Assembly (NCBI RefSeq): GCF_039526245.1
Contig: NZ_BAAAIV010000012.1
Span: 310,001 to 374,000 of the forward strand
Direction of reading: 5' to 3'
Source of the DNA: Arthrobacter_H rhombi
GTDB taxonomy: Bacteria; Actinomycetota; Actinomycetes; Actinomycetales; Micrococcaceae
Length of the DNA stretch: 64,000 nucleotides
The notes under the pieces were generated by a model that was given only the letters and a program-made list of their open reading frames with translations, was not told the origin of the DNA and ran no database searches. The translations under genes and the position numbers were made by a program. This document shows positions 10,089 to 19,412 of the stretch, piece by piece (the stretch's first letter is position 1; each line of letters opens with the position of its first letter).

Positions 10089-10159
10089 GCCACGATTATT
10101 TCATGTCGGGGGCGCCGGTTCGGCCCGGCGGATGCGTGGTGCCGGGCACCATGACCAGA

Positions 10160-10185
10160 GCGGGGCACCGGTATCGGTGCCCCGC
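10160..10185 (-). terminator. Hairpin after fadB
   Basis: A perfect 11-bp stem (10160-10170 with 10175-10185) and four-base loop lie 25 bases beyond the fadB stop in the direction of transcription. No long U-tract follows, but the position and strength suit a terminator separating fadAB from the Rieske genes. Confidence 0.65.
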
Positions 10186-10210
10186 CGTCGTCATGTCCTG
10201 GCCGCAGGGA

Positions 10211-12340
10211 TCAGGCAGTGTGGAACGTCGCCCCACGTACCCGCTCCGACGCTCCGACCCGATCCAGGTACGGGGTGATCCCGCCCAGGTGCATGGGCCA
10301 GCCCGCACCGAGGATCATGCACAGGTCGATGTCCTCGGGGCCTGCCACGACGCCCTCGTCGAGCATCATCCCGATCTCCTGGGCCAGGGCATCCTGGGTC
10401 CGCACCAGCAACTCCTCGGAGGTGCTGGGGGAGTCCCCGAAGTCCAGCAACGCCAGGGTGGACTCCGGGATGGACTGGGTGCCGTCGTCGTTCTTGACCC
10501 AGAGAGACTTCAGCCCGTTGTCGATCAACGCCTGCTGGTTGGCCGACACACGGAAACGGTCACCGAACGCTTCATGCAAGGACTCCATGACGTGCTGGGC
10601 CACGGGGATGCCGACCATGGCCAGCAGCGTGAACGGGCTCATGGGCAGGCCCATGGGCCGCAGCGCGTTGTCCGCGACCTCGGCTTCGGTGCCGTCGTCG
10701 AAGGCGTTGGAGACCTCGCCCATCAGGCGCAGCAGCACCCGGTTGACCACGAAGGCCGCGGAGTCCTTGACCAGGACCGCCGTCTTGCGCAGCTGTTTGG
10801 CCACGGCAAACGCCGTCGCCAACACGACGTCGTCCGTCTTGGGGGCACGCACGATCTCGATCAGCGGCATCACGGCCACCGGGTTGAAGAAGTGGAACCC
10901 CACGACGCGCTCGGGATGCTTCAGATCGGCGGCCATCTCCGTCACCGACAGCGATGAGGTGTTGGTGGCCAGGATGCACTCGGGGGAGACCACTGCCTCC
11001 ACTTCGGCGAAGACCTGCTTCTTGACCTGCAGCTCCTCGAAGACCGCCTCGATGACCAGATCGGCATCGGCGAACGCATCCTTGGTGACGGATCCGGTGA
11101 CGAGGCCCTTGGTCCGGTTGGCGGCATCGGGTGAGATGCGCTTCTTGGCCAGCTGCTTGTCGATCTCGCCGTGGATGTAGGCCAGGCCCTTGTCCACGCG
11201 CGCCTGGTCGATGTCGGTGATGATGACCGGGACCTTCAGCGCCTTGGCGAAGAGCAGTGCGAACTGTCCGGCCATCAGGCCGGCGCCGACGACACCGATC
11301 TTGGTGACCGGTCGGGCCAGCTTCTGGTCGGGTGCCCCGGCGGGACGCTTGGCGCGCTTCTGCACCAGGTCCAGGAAGGCGTAGACCGTGTCCTGGAACT
11401 GCGGGGTTTGCATTAGTTCGGTCAGGGCGGCGCACTCGAGTTCCGCGGATTCGGCCTGGCTGATGGTCTTGCCTGCCTCGAAGACGTCCAGGACCTTGCC
11501 CGGTGCCGGGGCGGCATTCGCCGTCTTGGCTTCCACGAAGGCCCGCGCCTTGGCTGCCGCAGCGTCCCAGCGCTCGGCGGCCGCGGCATCGGTGGCGGGA
11601 TCGACGGCGTTCGGGCGTTCGACGGAGGCACCGGAGAGCACAGAATCTGCCCAGGCCAGTGACTGCTCGACGAAGTCTGCCGGCTCGAAGATGGCGTCGG
11701 CGATACCCAGCTGGTGGGCAGCAACACCGTTGAGCGAGCGGTTGTTGTTCAACGGGTTCTCGATCATGACGGTCATCGCGGCCTCGGGGCCGATCAGGCG
11801 CGGCAGTCGGTAGACGCCGCCCCAACCGGGGACCAGGCCGATGAAGGCCTCCGGCAAACCGATGCCGTTGGCTCCGGTGGAGACCGTGCGGTAGGTCGAG
11901 GCGAGGGCGATTTCCAGTCCGCCACCGAGGGCTACCCCGTTGATGAAGGCAAAGGTCGGGACCCCGAGGTCGGCCAGCAGGTCGTAGGCTGCATGACCCA
12001 GTTCGGCCATGAGCGTGCCGCTGTCGGAGTTCTTCAGGGTCTTCACGGTGGTCAGGTCGGCCCCGGCCACCAGGAAGTGCGGCTTGCCGGTGACGGCCAG
12101 CGCGGCGATCTCCCCGGACGCGGCGCGCTCCTGTTGGCGGGAGAGCTCCCGTCCCAGCTCGATGAGCGTTGCCGGGCCCAGGGTCGTGGGCTTGGAGTGG
12201 TCCAGCCCGTTGTCCAGGGTCAGCAGCGCCAGCGTCTTGCCGGAGGGCAGCTGGACGTCGGAGACCAGGGTGTGGGTGACGACCTCGTCCGGGACCTGAT
12301 CGGCGAGTACCCCGAAGCGGTCAAAATCCTGTGTAGCCAT
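10211..12340 (-). CDS. fadB: Bifunctional enoyl-CoA hydratase / 3-hydroxyacyl-CoA dehydrogenase
   Basis: 709 residues; catalyses the second and third steps of fatty acid beta-oxidation. Residues about 1-200 are a crotonase domain with NGVALGGGLEIALAS and the glutamate in EAFIGLVPGWGG. From about residue 345 comes the NAD-binding fold (GVVGAGLMAGQFALLF) with the dehydrogenase motif VGFHFFNPVAVMPLIEIV, then the C-terminal helical dehydrogenase domains. The start at 12340 follows GGAAGG and lies two bases after the fadA stop, so FadA and FadB are translationally linked and presumably form the trifunctional complex. An upstream in-frame ATG would overlap fadA and has no ribosome site. Confidence 0.95.
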   Translation of the reverse strand: MATQDFDRFGVLADQVPDEVVTHTLVSDVQLPSGKTLALLTLDNGLDHSKPTTLGPATLIELGRELSRQQERAASGEIAALAVTGKPHFLVAGADLTTVKTLKNSDSGTLMAELGHAAYDLLADLGVPTFAFINGVALGGGLEIALASTYRTVSTGANGIGLPEAFIGLVPGWGGVYRLPRLIGPEAAMTVMIENPLNNNRSLNGVAAHQLGIADAIFEPADFVEQSLAWADSVLSGASVERPNAVDPATDAAAAERWDAAAAKARAFVEAKTANAAPAPGKVLDVFEAGKTISQAESAELECAALTELMQTPQFQDTVYAFLDLVQKRAKRPAGAPDQKLARPVTKIGVVGAGLMAGQFALLFAKALKVPVIITDIDQARVDKGLAYIHGEIDKQLAKKRISPDAANRTKGLVTGSVTKDAFADADLVIEAVFEELQVKKQVFAEVEAVVSPECILATNTSSLSVTEMAADLKHPERVVGFHFFNPVAVMPLIEIVRAPKTDDVVLATAFAVAKQLRKTAVLVKDSAAFVVNRVLLRLMGEVSNAFDDGTEAEVADNALRPMGLPMSPFTLLAMVGIPVAQHVMESLHEAFGDRFRVSANQQALIDNGLKSLWVKNDDGTQSIPESTLALLDFGDSPSTSEELLVRTQDALAQEIGMMLDEGVVAGPEDIDLCMILGAGWPMHLGGITPYLDRVGASERVRGATFHTA

Positions 12341-12342
12341 TT

Positions 12343-13584
12343 TCAGGCGTCCTTCCCATAGTCGGCGTGGTGGGGGTTTTCCCAGATGACGGTGCCGCCC
12401 ATGCCGAGCCCGACACACATGGTGGTCAGCCCATAGCGGACCGAGGGGTCGGCCTCGAATTGGTGGGCCAGCTGGTTCATCAGGCGGACGCCCGAGGAGG
12501 CCAGCGGATGCCCGACGGCGATGGCCCCACCATAGCGGTTCACGCGGGGGTCGTCGTCGGCGATGCCGTAGTGGTCCAAGAAGGAGAGCACCTGTACGGC
12601 GAAGGCCTCGTTGATCTCGAACAGCCCGATGTCCTCGATGGTCAGGCCGGCCTGGGCCAGCGCCTTCTCCGTTGCCGGTACCGGGCCGATGCCCATGACC
12701 TGGGGTTCGACGCCGGCGAAGGCGTAGCCCACCAGGCGCATCTTCGCGCTCAAACCGAGTTCCTCGGCGGTCTCGGCGGAGGTCAACAGGGCTGCGGTGG
12801 CCCCGTCGTTGAGTCCTGCGGCGTTGCCCGCGGTGACGTGTCCATGCGCGCGGAACGGCGTGCGGAGTGAATCCAGGTCTTCCATGGTGGTGCCGGGACG
12901 GGGTGGCTCGTCGACGGAGTTCAGCGCCCAGCCCTGGCCGGGACGTCGCGTGGCGACGGGCACCAGGTCGGGCTGGATGTTCCCGGCCTCGTAGGCGGCC
13001 GCAAGTTTGGTCTGGCTGGCGACGGCATAGCGGTCGGCACGTTCCTTGGTGATGGCCGGGAACCGGTCATGCAGGTTCTCCGCGGTGTTTCCCATGTTCA
13101 GCGCGGCCGGATCGACCAGGCGTTCGGAAATGAAGCGGGGGTTCGGATCGGCTCCGGCTCCCATGGGGTGGTTGCCCATATGTTCGACGCCGCCGGCGAT
13201 GACGACGTCGTAGGCGCCGAAGGCGATCGATCCGGCACTGGTGGTCACGGCGGTCATCGCGCCGGCGCACATCCTGTCGATGGCATACCCGGGGACCGAC
13301 TGGGGCAGCCCTGCCAGCAGGGCAGCAGTTCGGCCGATCGTCAGGCCCTGGTCGCCGGTCTGGGTCGTTGCTGCAATGGCCACCTCGTCGATGCGTTCGG
13401 AGGGCAGTTCGGGGTTGCGGCGCATCAGGTCGCGGATGCACTTCACCACGAGGTCGTCGGCACGTGTGCCGTGGTAGATGCCCTTGTCACCGGCTTTGCC
13501 GAAGGGGGTGCGGACACCGTCGACGAAGACGACGTCGCGAACTTGCCGGTGGCGCGGTAGTGCGCGCGGGGTGGTGGGGCTCAC
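12343..13584 (-). CDS. fadA: Acetyl-CoA acyltransferase (thiolase)
   Basis: 413 residues; cleaves 3-ketoacyl-CoA with CoA, the last beta-oxidation step. The acylated nucleophile is the Cys in DRMCAGAMTA, and the C-terminal catalytic histidine and cysteine are in AVGHPLASSG and MCVGLGMGG. I choose the GTG at 13584 because AAGGAG sits nine bases upstream and the protein then starts close to the family norm; an ATG at 13620 adds 12 unconserved residues. First gene of the fadAB operon, with an operator-like palindrome in its promoter. Confidence 0.95.
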   Translation of the reverse strand: MSPTTPRALPRHRQVRDVVFVDGVRTPFGKAGDKGIYHGTRADDLVVKCIRDLMRRNPELPSERIDEVAIAATTQTGDQGLTIGRTAALLAGLPQSVPGYAIDRMCAGAMTAVTTSAGSIAFGAYDVVIAGGVEHMGNHPMGAGADPNPRFISERLVDPAALNMGNTAENLHDRFPAITKERADRYAVASQTKLAAAYEAGNIQPDLVPVATRRPGQGWALNSVDEPPRPGTTMEDLDSLRTPFRAHGHVTAGNAAGLNDGATAALLTSAETAEELGLSAKMRLVGYAFAGVEPQVMGIGPVPATEKALAQAGLTIEDIGLFEINEAFAVQVLSFLDHYGIADDDPRVNRYGGAIAVGHPLASSGVRLMNQLAHQFEADPSVRYGLTTMCVGLGMGGTVIWENPHHADYGKDA

Positions 13585-13624
13585 TGGAGTGACTCCTTGC
13601 GTGGAATGAATGTGATCCACTCCA

Positions 13625-13654
13625 TATGTTACCGGCGAGTAACCAGTGGTGCAA
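13625..13654 (-). promoter_or_regulatory. fadAB promoter with overlapping palindromic operator
   Basis: Reading on the minus strand: -35 TTGCAC (13649-13654), 18-base spacer, -10 TAACAT (13625-13630). The inverted repeat GTTAC-N6-GTAAC (13628-13643) lies inside the spacer and overlaps the -10. This is the usual place for a TetR/GntR-type repressor of fatty-acid degradation. The repressor is not in this window. Confidence 0.55.
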
Positions 13655-13719
13655 GGAGACGGGCGCGTGCCAGTTGACGAATCCAGCGCGGTCCAGTGGG
13701 GTCAGCGGCCCCGCGGCAT

Positions 13720-15012
13720 TCAGCCCTTCGCCGCTGCACCCTTCTTCGGCAGCGGTTCGGGGTCCAGAAACGCCACGGTGATGATGGGCGCTGTCTGTTC
13801 CACCTGCCACGGGCGGGCCCCCAGGTCCTCGAGGGCGGCGGTGATCGTCTCGGGATCGATGCGAGCCGGCGGCCGCCACGCGATGCGGCGCAGCGTATCC
13901 GGCGTCAGCAGATTCTCGATCGGCAGATCCAGTTCCTCGGCCCGCCGGGCGATGCGCGGCTTGGCAGTGTTCAGCCGGCGTGCTGCGGCCTCGTCCTTGT
14001 CCGGCCAGGTCCGGGCCGGCGGGGGAGCCGATGACGGGATATGCATGGGCGGCAGATCCTCCGTGGTGCGGGCCTGCTGGAGGCACCGCAACCAACGAGG
14101 TCCTTCCTTGCTGGCCGCACGCCCGTGGAACCCGGGGGTCTTCAACAGCTGGGGCACTGTCGAGGGCATGGCCTTGGCGGCAGCAATGAGGGCCGCGTCG
14201 GGGATCAGCCGGCCCGGTGCCACGTCCCGGTTCTCCGCCAGGGATTCGCGTTCGGACCACAGGGCGCGCACTGCAGCCAGTTGGCGGCGGTCGCGGAGTT
14301 GGTGCAGGCCTGAGGTCCGCCGCCAGGGATCGACCCGTGATGCAGGTGCCGGAGCGGTGCGGATGGCTTCGAACTCCTGGAGGGCAAAGTCCAGCTTGCC
14401 GGCGTCCCGGAGCAGTTCCATCAGCGCCAGGCGCAATTCGTCGAGCACCTCGACGTCCAGCGCCGCATACCGCAGCCACGGCTCGGGAAGCGGCCGCGTG
14501 GACCAGTCGGCGGCGGAGTGCTCCTTGGCCAACTTCAGGCCCAACAAGGATTCCACGATGGGCCCCAGCCCGACGCGGGGCAGGCCTGCGAGCCGTCCGG
14601 CCAGCTCGGTGTCGAACAGGGCATCGGGGCGCATCCCCAACTCGCCGAGGCACGGCAGATCCTGGGTGGCCGCGTGAAGGATCCATTCGGCTCCGGACAA
14701 CGCCTCGTTGACCACCAACAGGTCCTCAAACGGAACGGGATCGATCAGCCATGTGCCGGAACCCTCTCGACGCAGCTGGACGAGGAAGGCCCGCTGGCCA
14801 TAACGGAAGCCAGACGCCCGTTCGGCGTCTACGGAGACCGGCCCCGTACCGGCGGCCAGGGCACGTGCCGCGCGCCGGAGGCCAGCGTCGGTGTTGACGA
14901 CCGGGGGGACGCCATCGCGCGGTTCGGTCAGAGGTGTGGGCTCGGGCTCCGGTGGGGCCAGATCCCCGGCGTCAGGGGTTGCAGGGGGGCTGTCGGTGCG
15001 CGAATCGGTCAT
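13720..15012 (-). CDS. rnd: RNase D-like 3'-5' exoribonuclease with HRDC domain
   Basis: 430 residues. The DEDD exonuclease domain (about residues 45-215) has the metal ligands in VDAERASG (D, E), HAATQDLPCL (D) and YAALDVEVL (Y and D). A helical HRDC-type domain follows (about residues 230-310) and then an actinobacterial C-terminal extension. Expected to trim tRNA and other structured RNA 3' ends. The first 35 residues are Pro/Glu-rich and disordered. The start follows the DUF3000 stop by 22 bases. A -10-like TAGAAT is ten bases before the ATG, so an internal promoter is possible. Confidence 0.88.
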   Translation of the reverse strand: MTDSRTDSPPATPDAGDLAPPEPEPTPLTEPRDGVPPVVNTDAGLRRAARALAAGTGPVSVDAERASGFRYGQRAFLVQLRREGSGTWLIDPVPFEDLLVVNEALSGAEWILHAATQDLPCLGELGMRPDALFDTELAGRLAGLPRVGLGPIVESLLGLKLAKEHSAADWSTRPLPEPWLRYAALDVEVLDELRLALMELLRDAGKLDFALQEFEAIRTAPAPASRVDPWRRTSGLHQLRDRRQLAAVRALWSERESLAENRDVAPGRLIPDAALIAAAKAMPSTVPQLLKTPGFHGRAASKEGPRWLRCLQQARTTEDLPPMHIPSSAPPPARTWPDKDEAAARRLNTAKPRIARRAEELDLPIENLLTPDTLRRIAWRPPARIDPETITAALEDLGARPWQVEQTAPIITVAFLDPEPLPKKGAAAKG

Positions 15013-15034
15013 GGTGGAACCAATTCTAGTTGAT

Positions 15035-15685
15035 TTAGTTCCTGCGCCGCAGGGGAAGCGCCGTCACGCCCTCCGGAAGGGGCGGCAATCCGGCGAACGT
15101 GCAGACCATGTCATTCCATGCCTCCAGATGGGCACGGACATCCGAGCTGTCGGGCGTCCAGGAGGCCCTGAGCTCGATGTCGATGGTTTCCGGGCGTTCC
15201 TGGAGGCTTCCGAAGCTCTGCGATAACATCCGCGTGGCGGTTCCGCCGGCCTGGGAATACCGGGCATCGTTCTCGTGGAGTGCATCCAGCAGCCACGTCC
15301 ACGCCACCGACCCGAGCATCTGGTCATTGCCCATGGCGGCATCGAGCTGTGCGCGGATGTAGGTGACGATGCGGAAGGTCCCGTTCCACAAATCCGACCC
15401 CGCGGGATCATGAAGCAGGATGAAGCGTCCGGTGGCGAGTTCGTCATCCTGGTTGAGCGTGCGTGCCTCGGCCAGGGCAGCCGCGGCCGGACCGTGCAGC
15501 GATCCGTGGCCGGCGGCGGGTGGTTCGAACACCTCGGCCGAGAGGGCCACCGCGAAGGGGGCCAGCCGGGCTGGAGCCGGGATTTCGGCCAGGCGCATTT
15601 CGGGGCGGCAATCCGCCTGACGAAGCGCCGATAGCGCTGTCATGAAGTCTGGGGGAACCTGTGCCAGGTTGCCAAGGGCGCTCAC
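15035..15685 (-). CDS. DUF3000 family protein
   Basis: 216 residues from a GTG. The pattern of CRPEMRLAEIPAPARLAPFAVALSAE near the N-terminus, a DELATGRFILLHDPAGSDLWNG segment and RAQLDAAMGNDQMLGSVAWTWL matches the actinobacterial DUF3000 family of unknown function, which is regularly found next to an RNase D gene, as here. The ATG at 15709 is an alternative start, but the GTG has a -10 box seven bases upstream and no Shine-Dalgarno, as for other leaderless genes in the window. Confidence 0.82.
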   Translation of the reverse strand: MSALGNLAQVPPDFMTALSALRQADCRPEMRLAEIPAPARLAPFAVALSAEVFEPPAAGHGSLHGPAAAALAEARTLNQDDELATGRFILLHDPAGSDLWNGTFRIVTYIRAQLDAAMGNDQMLGSVAWTWLLDALHENDARYSQAGGTATRMLSQSFGSLQERPETIDIELRASWTPDSSDVRAHLEAWNDMVCTFAGLPPLPEGVTALPLRRRN

Positions 15686-15692
15686 CTTCCCG

Positions 15693-15698
15693 AGTCTA
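15693..15698 (-). promoter_or_regulatory. -10 box TAGACT for leaderless DUF3000-rnd operon
   Basis: TAGACT on the minus strand ends seven bases before the GTG at 15685. The GGGAAG directly touching the GTG is too close to act as a ribosome site, supporting a leaderless transcript. Confidence 0.55.
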
Positions 15699-15876
15699 GG
15701 GCCGGTCATGGCGGGCGGCCGGAAGGCACGCCGCTGCACGGAAGCCTCACAGAAAGACGTTCCTTTCCCCTTGGTTCGCGCCGTGTGGGAAGGGGAGCCC
15801 CGTGTACTACGGTCTGTGGAGGAGCCTGGCGCCCCCGGCATTGCCGGGCCATGGAGGGAACCGAGGGAGGTGGGCC

Positions 15877-17352
15877 GTGCCTGCGGTCGCAGCAGCGATA
15901 CCGATCGTCTTGGCGGTCGTCCTGTTCTTCCGGGGTGTCCGGGCCACGCGTATCGCCGTCTGGTCGTTGGGTGTTGGCATCGTCGTTGCCGTGGTGTTCT
16001 TCCCGACAGCACCGTCGGTGGTCCTGGGGTCTCTGGCCCGGTTCTCCCCGACGATCATCGAGATCATGCTGATCCTCTACGCCGGGGTCCTGCTGAGCCG
16101 GATCTTGTCCAGCACAGGTGCCATGGCAGCTATCTCCGGCTGGTTGCAGACCAGTGCCCCGTCGCGACGGGCCGGAACCGTGCTGGTGGTCTTCGGCTTG
16201 GTCCCCTTCGCCGAATCGGTCACGGGTTTTGGCATCGGCGTGACGGTTGGCGCGCCGATCTTGAGGATGCTGGGGCATTCGGTTCCCCGGACCACGTTGT
16301 TCTCGTTGTTGGGTCTCCTCGCCGTGCCCTGGGGCGCCCTGGGGCCGGGAACGTTGTTGGCCTCGGAACTCTCGGGGACCTCGCTGACCGAGGTCGGCGT
16401 ACGATCCGCCCTGTTGTCCCTGCCGGCCATGCTCGGGGCCGCGGTGCTGCTCACGTTCCTGCTACGCCACGACGGGGGAGCGGGACGCCTGTTCGTTGGT
16501 GCGGCCGGCAGCGCGGTGCTCCTCTGGCTCGGGATCCTGGGAGCGAACCTCGTCGTGGGGACCCCCTTGGCGGGAGTCCTGGGATCTCTGGTGCCGATCG
16601 CCGTGCACCTGCTCGTGTACCGCTGGCGGGGCAGCCTCGTACCTGCCGGTGAGGTCGTGGTCCGGGCCGCGGTACCCTATGCCGTCATGGCCGGCGGCCT
16701 GCTGGCCGCCCGGGGCCTCACAGCGCAGCTGGAGCCGAACCTGTTCATGCGCGCTGCCAGCAGCCCCGCCATCTGGCTCGTCGTGGCGTGCCTGGCGGCC
16801 CACTTTGGCCCCGGACAGCGCGAGGGGTCCGCCGGCCGAGTCGAGGCACGACTGGGCCACCGCGCTGCGGCGGCCTACCGCAGCTGGAGGCCCGTGGGCA
16901 TCGTGACCTTGTGCTTCACAGTGCTTGGATCGCTGCTGGCGGCGACTGGCATGGGTGCTGCGTTGGGTGCTGCCCTGGCCAGGATGGGTGGCAGCTACCT
17001 GATCCTCGCGCCGGCGGTGAACGCACTGGCGGGATTCATTACCGGGTCGAACACCGCGGCCAACGCCATGTTGACGGTCACCCAGGCGCAGGTCGCGACC
17101 GATCTGGGTAGTTCGGTCCTCCAAATTGTTGCGGTCACCAATGTGGCTGCGTCCCTGGCCACCATGGCAGCGCCATCGCGGATCCTGCTCGCCTACGAGC
17201 TGGCTCAGGCGACGCCGGCCCCGGTGGGGACGGCTGCCCTGGGCGCCGCGGAATCCGAATCACTGGTGAACCGGTGGGTTCTTCCGCGGGTCTTCGTCCT
17301 CGTGGCGGCCGTGTCGCTGCTGCTGGGGCTCCTCACGTGGTGGCTCGATTAA
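15877..17352 (+). CDS. lctP: L-lactate permease family transporter
   Basis: 491 residues, about 12-14 membrane segments. The segment LVPFAESVTGFGIGVTVGAP (about residues 109-128) is the LctP hallmark, and the C-terminal repeat has TGSNTAANAMLTVTQ. Imports lactate or glycolate with protons. It is slightly shorter than the 530-560 residues usual for LctP, mainly in loops. The GTG at 15877 is preferred because GGAGG lies six bases upstream; an ATG at 15802 adds a non-hydrophobic tail. The stop codon overlaps the stop of the opposing DUF817 gene by three bases in TTAA. No lactate dehydrogenase is adjacent. Confidence 0.88.
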   Translation: MPAVAAAIPIVLAVVLFFRGVRATRIAVWSLGVGIVVAVVFFPTAPSVVLGSLARFSPTIIEIMLILYAGVLLSRILSSTGAMAAISGWLQTSAPSRRAGTVLVVFGLVPFAESVTGFGIGVTVGAPILRMLGHSVPRTTLFSLLGLLAVPWGALGPGTLLASELSGTSLTEVGVRSALLSLPAMLGAAVLLTFLLRHDGGAGRLFVGAAGSAVLLWLGILGANLVVGTPLAGVLGSLVPIAVHLLVYRWRGSLVPAGEVVVRAAVPYAVMAGGLLAARGLTAQLEPNLFMRAASSPAIWLVVACLAAHFGPGQREGSAGRVEARLGHRAAAAYRSWRPVGIVTLCFTVLGSLLAATGMGAALGAALARMGGSYLILAPAVNALAGFITGSNTAANAMLTVTQAQVATDLGSSVLQIVAVTNVAASLATMAAPSRILLAYELAQATPAPVGTAALGAAESESLVNRWVLPRVFVLVAAVSLLLGLLTWWLD

Positions 17353-18242
17353 TGCGCTTGCCGGTGGAGGCCCTCCGGCGCGAGTTCGGGTTCCGGTTCC
17401 TCGGGCGGGTAGACCCAGGTCACCAGGACCACTGAAATGATCATCAGGAGCAGCCAGGAACCCAATTTCGCCACGGAGACCAGCTGCCAGCCCTCCAGCT
17501 GGTCGGGGTAGGCCCACGCGTTGGACCAGGTGGCGATGTTCTCGGCGAGCCAGATGAACACGGCCACCAAGAGGAACGCCAGGACCAATGGCATGCGCAG
17601 GCGCACCCGGAAGATCCTGAAGTGCATCCAACAACGGCCGAACACCAGAACAACGGCGGCGAGCAGGAACCAGCGAAGGTCCCAGATGTAGTGATGGGTG
17701 AAGAAGTTCAGGTAGATCGCCCCCGCCAGGACCGCGGTGATCCAGCGTCGTGGATATCGCTGGAACCGGAGGTCGAAGAGGCGGAACACCCGGACCATGT
17801 AGGAACCGACGGCCGCATACATGAAGCCGCTGTACAACGGGACGTTGCCCAGATGGAGGAACCCCTCACCCTGGTAGATCCAGGAACCGACACTCGTCTT
17901 GAACAGTTCCATGCCGGTCCCCACGATGTGGAACAAGATGATGACCCGCAACTCGCGCAGCGTCTCCAACCGGAAGGCGACCATCAGGATCTGGATGGCA
18001 ATCGCCGCCAGCGTGACGGCGTCGTTGCGGGCCAGCGCGATGCCCTCGGGATACCACAAACGGGTGGCGAAGAGCACGGCGAGCATCGCCGCGCCGAAAA
18101 TGCAGGCCCACGCCTGTTTCAGCGTGAAGACGGCAAACTCGACGAGGAGCTTGGCCCCCTTGCTCCGGGGGAACCTGTCAAGGACCCGATGGGCAGCGGC
18201 ATCGATCCGCTGCTCGAGTGGCGTGGTGGTGCGCCCGTTCAC
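17349..18242 (-). CDS. DUF817 family membrane protein
   Basis: 297 residues with about eight hydrophobic segments. The stretch FTLKQAWACIFGAAML (about residue 53) and the segment IVGTGMELFKTSVGSWIYQGEG fit the DUF817 family of integral membrane proteins of unknown function. The C-terminus is a short acidic Pro/Glu tail. It is the last gene of a same-strand series with threonine aldolase, but the 75-base gap leaves co-transcription open. Its stop overlaps that of lctP. Confidence 0.78.
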   Translation of the reverse strand: MNGRTTTPLEQRIDAAAHRVLDRFPRSKGAKLLVEFAVFTLKQAWACIFGAAMLAVLFATRLWYPEGIALARNDAVTLAAIAIQILMVAFRLETLRELRVIILFHIVGTGMELFKTSVGSWIYQGEGFLHLGNVPLYSGFMYAAVGSYMVRVFRLFDLRFQRYPRRWITAVLAGAIYLNFFTHHYIWDLRWFLLAAVVLVFGRCWMHFRIFRVRLRMPLVLAFLLVAVFIWLAENIATWSNAWAYPDQLEGWQLVSVAKLGSWLLLMIISVVLVTWVYPPEEPEPELAPEGLHRQAH

Positions 18243-18317
18243 CCGGGTCTCCTTCGCTGGACTGATCGGGGAAACCCCGTGGCGGGGGCGAGGGCACCGG
18301 AAGAGTGACCCGGCACC

Positions 18318-19373
18318 CTAGCCGGCGGCGACTTCGGCGCGGATGGCCGCCGCGAAGCGGTCCACGTCCTCCTCGGTGGTGTCGAATCCACACATCCAGC
18401 GCACCTCTCCGGTGGCCTCATCCCAGTCGTAGAACCGGAAGTCCTGGCGCACGCGGTCAGCCGCGGCGGAGGGAAGCTTCGCGAACACGGCGTTGGACTC
18501 GGTGGGCTGGGTCAGCTCCAGGCCCTCGATTTCCTGGACCGCAGCACGCAGCCGCTGGGCCATGGCGTTCGCGTGGGAGGCCGAACGCAGCCAGAGGTCG
18601 CCCTCGTAGAGCGCGATGAGCTGTGCGGAGATGAAGCGCATCTTCGAACCCAGCTGCATGTTCATCTTGCGCAGGTACTTCAGCCCGGTGGCGGCCTCCG
18701 GGTCCAGGACGACGATCGCCTCGCCGTACATCAGGCCGTTCTTCGTACCGCCCATGCTCAGGATGTCGATGCCGGCGTCGCGGGTGAAGGCACGGAGGGG
18801 GACCCCCAGGGCGGCCGCGGCGTTGGAGAGACGGGCCCCGTCCATGTGGACCTTCATGCCGCGTTCGTGGGCGTGGGCCGTGATGGCCTTGAGTTCCTGG
18901 ACCGTGTAGAGGGTGCCGAGCTCGGTGGACTGGGTCAGCGACACGGCCAGCGGCTGGGCTCGGTGCTCGTCGCCCCAGCCCCAGGCCTGGCGGTCGATCA
19001 GTTCAGGGGTCAGCTTTCCATCGGGTGTCGGGACGGTGAGCAGCTTCATGCCCCCAACGCGTTCGGGGGCGCCGTTCTCGTCGACGTTGATGTGCGCCGT
19101 CTCGGCGCAGACGACTGCACCCCACCGGGGCAGCAGCGATTGCAGGGAGGTCACATTGGCTCCGGTGCCGTTGAAGACCGGGAAGGCCTCGGCGGCGGGA
19201 CCGAAGTGGGAGAGGATCACGTGGCCGAGGCGTTCGGTGTATTCGTCCTCGCCATAGGCGATCTGGTGTCCTCCATTGGCGGCGTTGATGGCCTCCAGGA
19301 CTTCCGCGTGGACGCCGGAGTAGTTGTCCGATGCGAAGCCGCGGACCATGGTGTCATGCAGGGAAGTGCTCAC
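18318..19373 (-). CDS. ltaE: Low-specificity L-threonine aldolase
   Basis: 351 residues from GTG with GAGGA seven bases upstream. PLP enzyme that splits threonine to glycine and acetaldehyde. Seen: FASDNYSGVHAEVL at the N-terminus, VFNGTGANVTSLQSL (cofactor phosphate loop), HMDGARLSNAAAALG (aspartate on the pyridine nitrogen) and the Schiff-base lysine in LSMGGTKNGLM. Length is typical. The SDR gene is 39 bases upstream on the same strand. Confidence 0.93.
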   Translation of the reverse strand: MSTSLHDTMVRGFASDNYSGVHAEVLEAINAANGGHQIAYGEDEYTERLGHVILSHFGPAAEAFPVFNGTGANVTSLQSLLPRWGAVVCAETAHINVDENGAPERVGGMKLLTVPTPDGKLTPELIDRQAWGWGDEHRAQPLAVSLTQSTELGTLYTVQELKAITAHAHERGMKVHMDGARLSNAAAALGVPLRAFTRDAGIDILSMGGTKNGLMYGEAIVVLDPEAATGLKYLRKMNMQLGSKMRFISAQLIALYEGDLWLRSASHANAMAQRLRAAVQEIEGLELTQPTESNAVFAKLPSAAADRVRQDFRFYDWDEATGEVRWMCGFDTTEEDVDRFAAAIRAEVAAG

Positions 19374-19412
19374 GTTTATCCTCAGGAGTTGCTGGTGGGA
19401 AGTGTGTTCAGT

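Noticed and set aside
13618..13620. ATG at 13620 as fadA start
   Set aside because: The GTG at 13584 has an AAGGAG site at the right distance; the extra 12 residues are not family-like.
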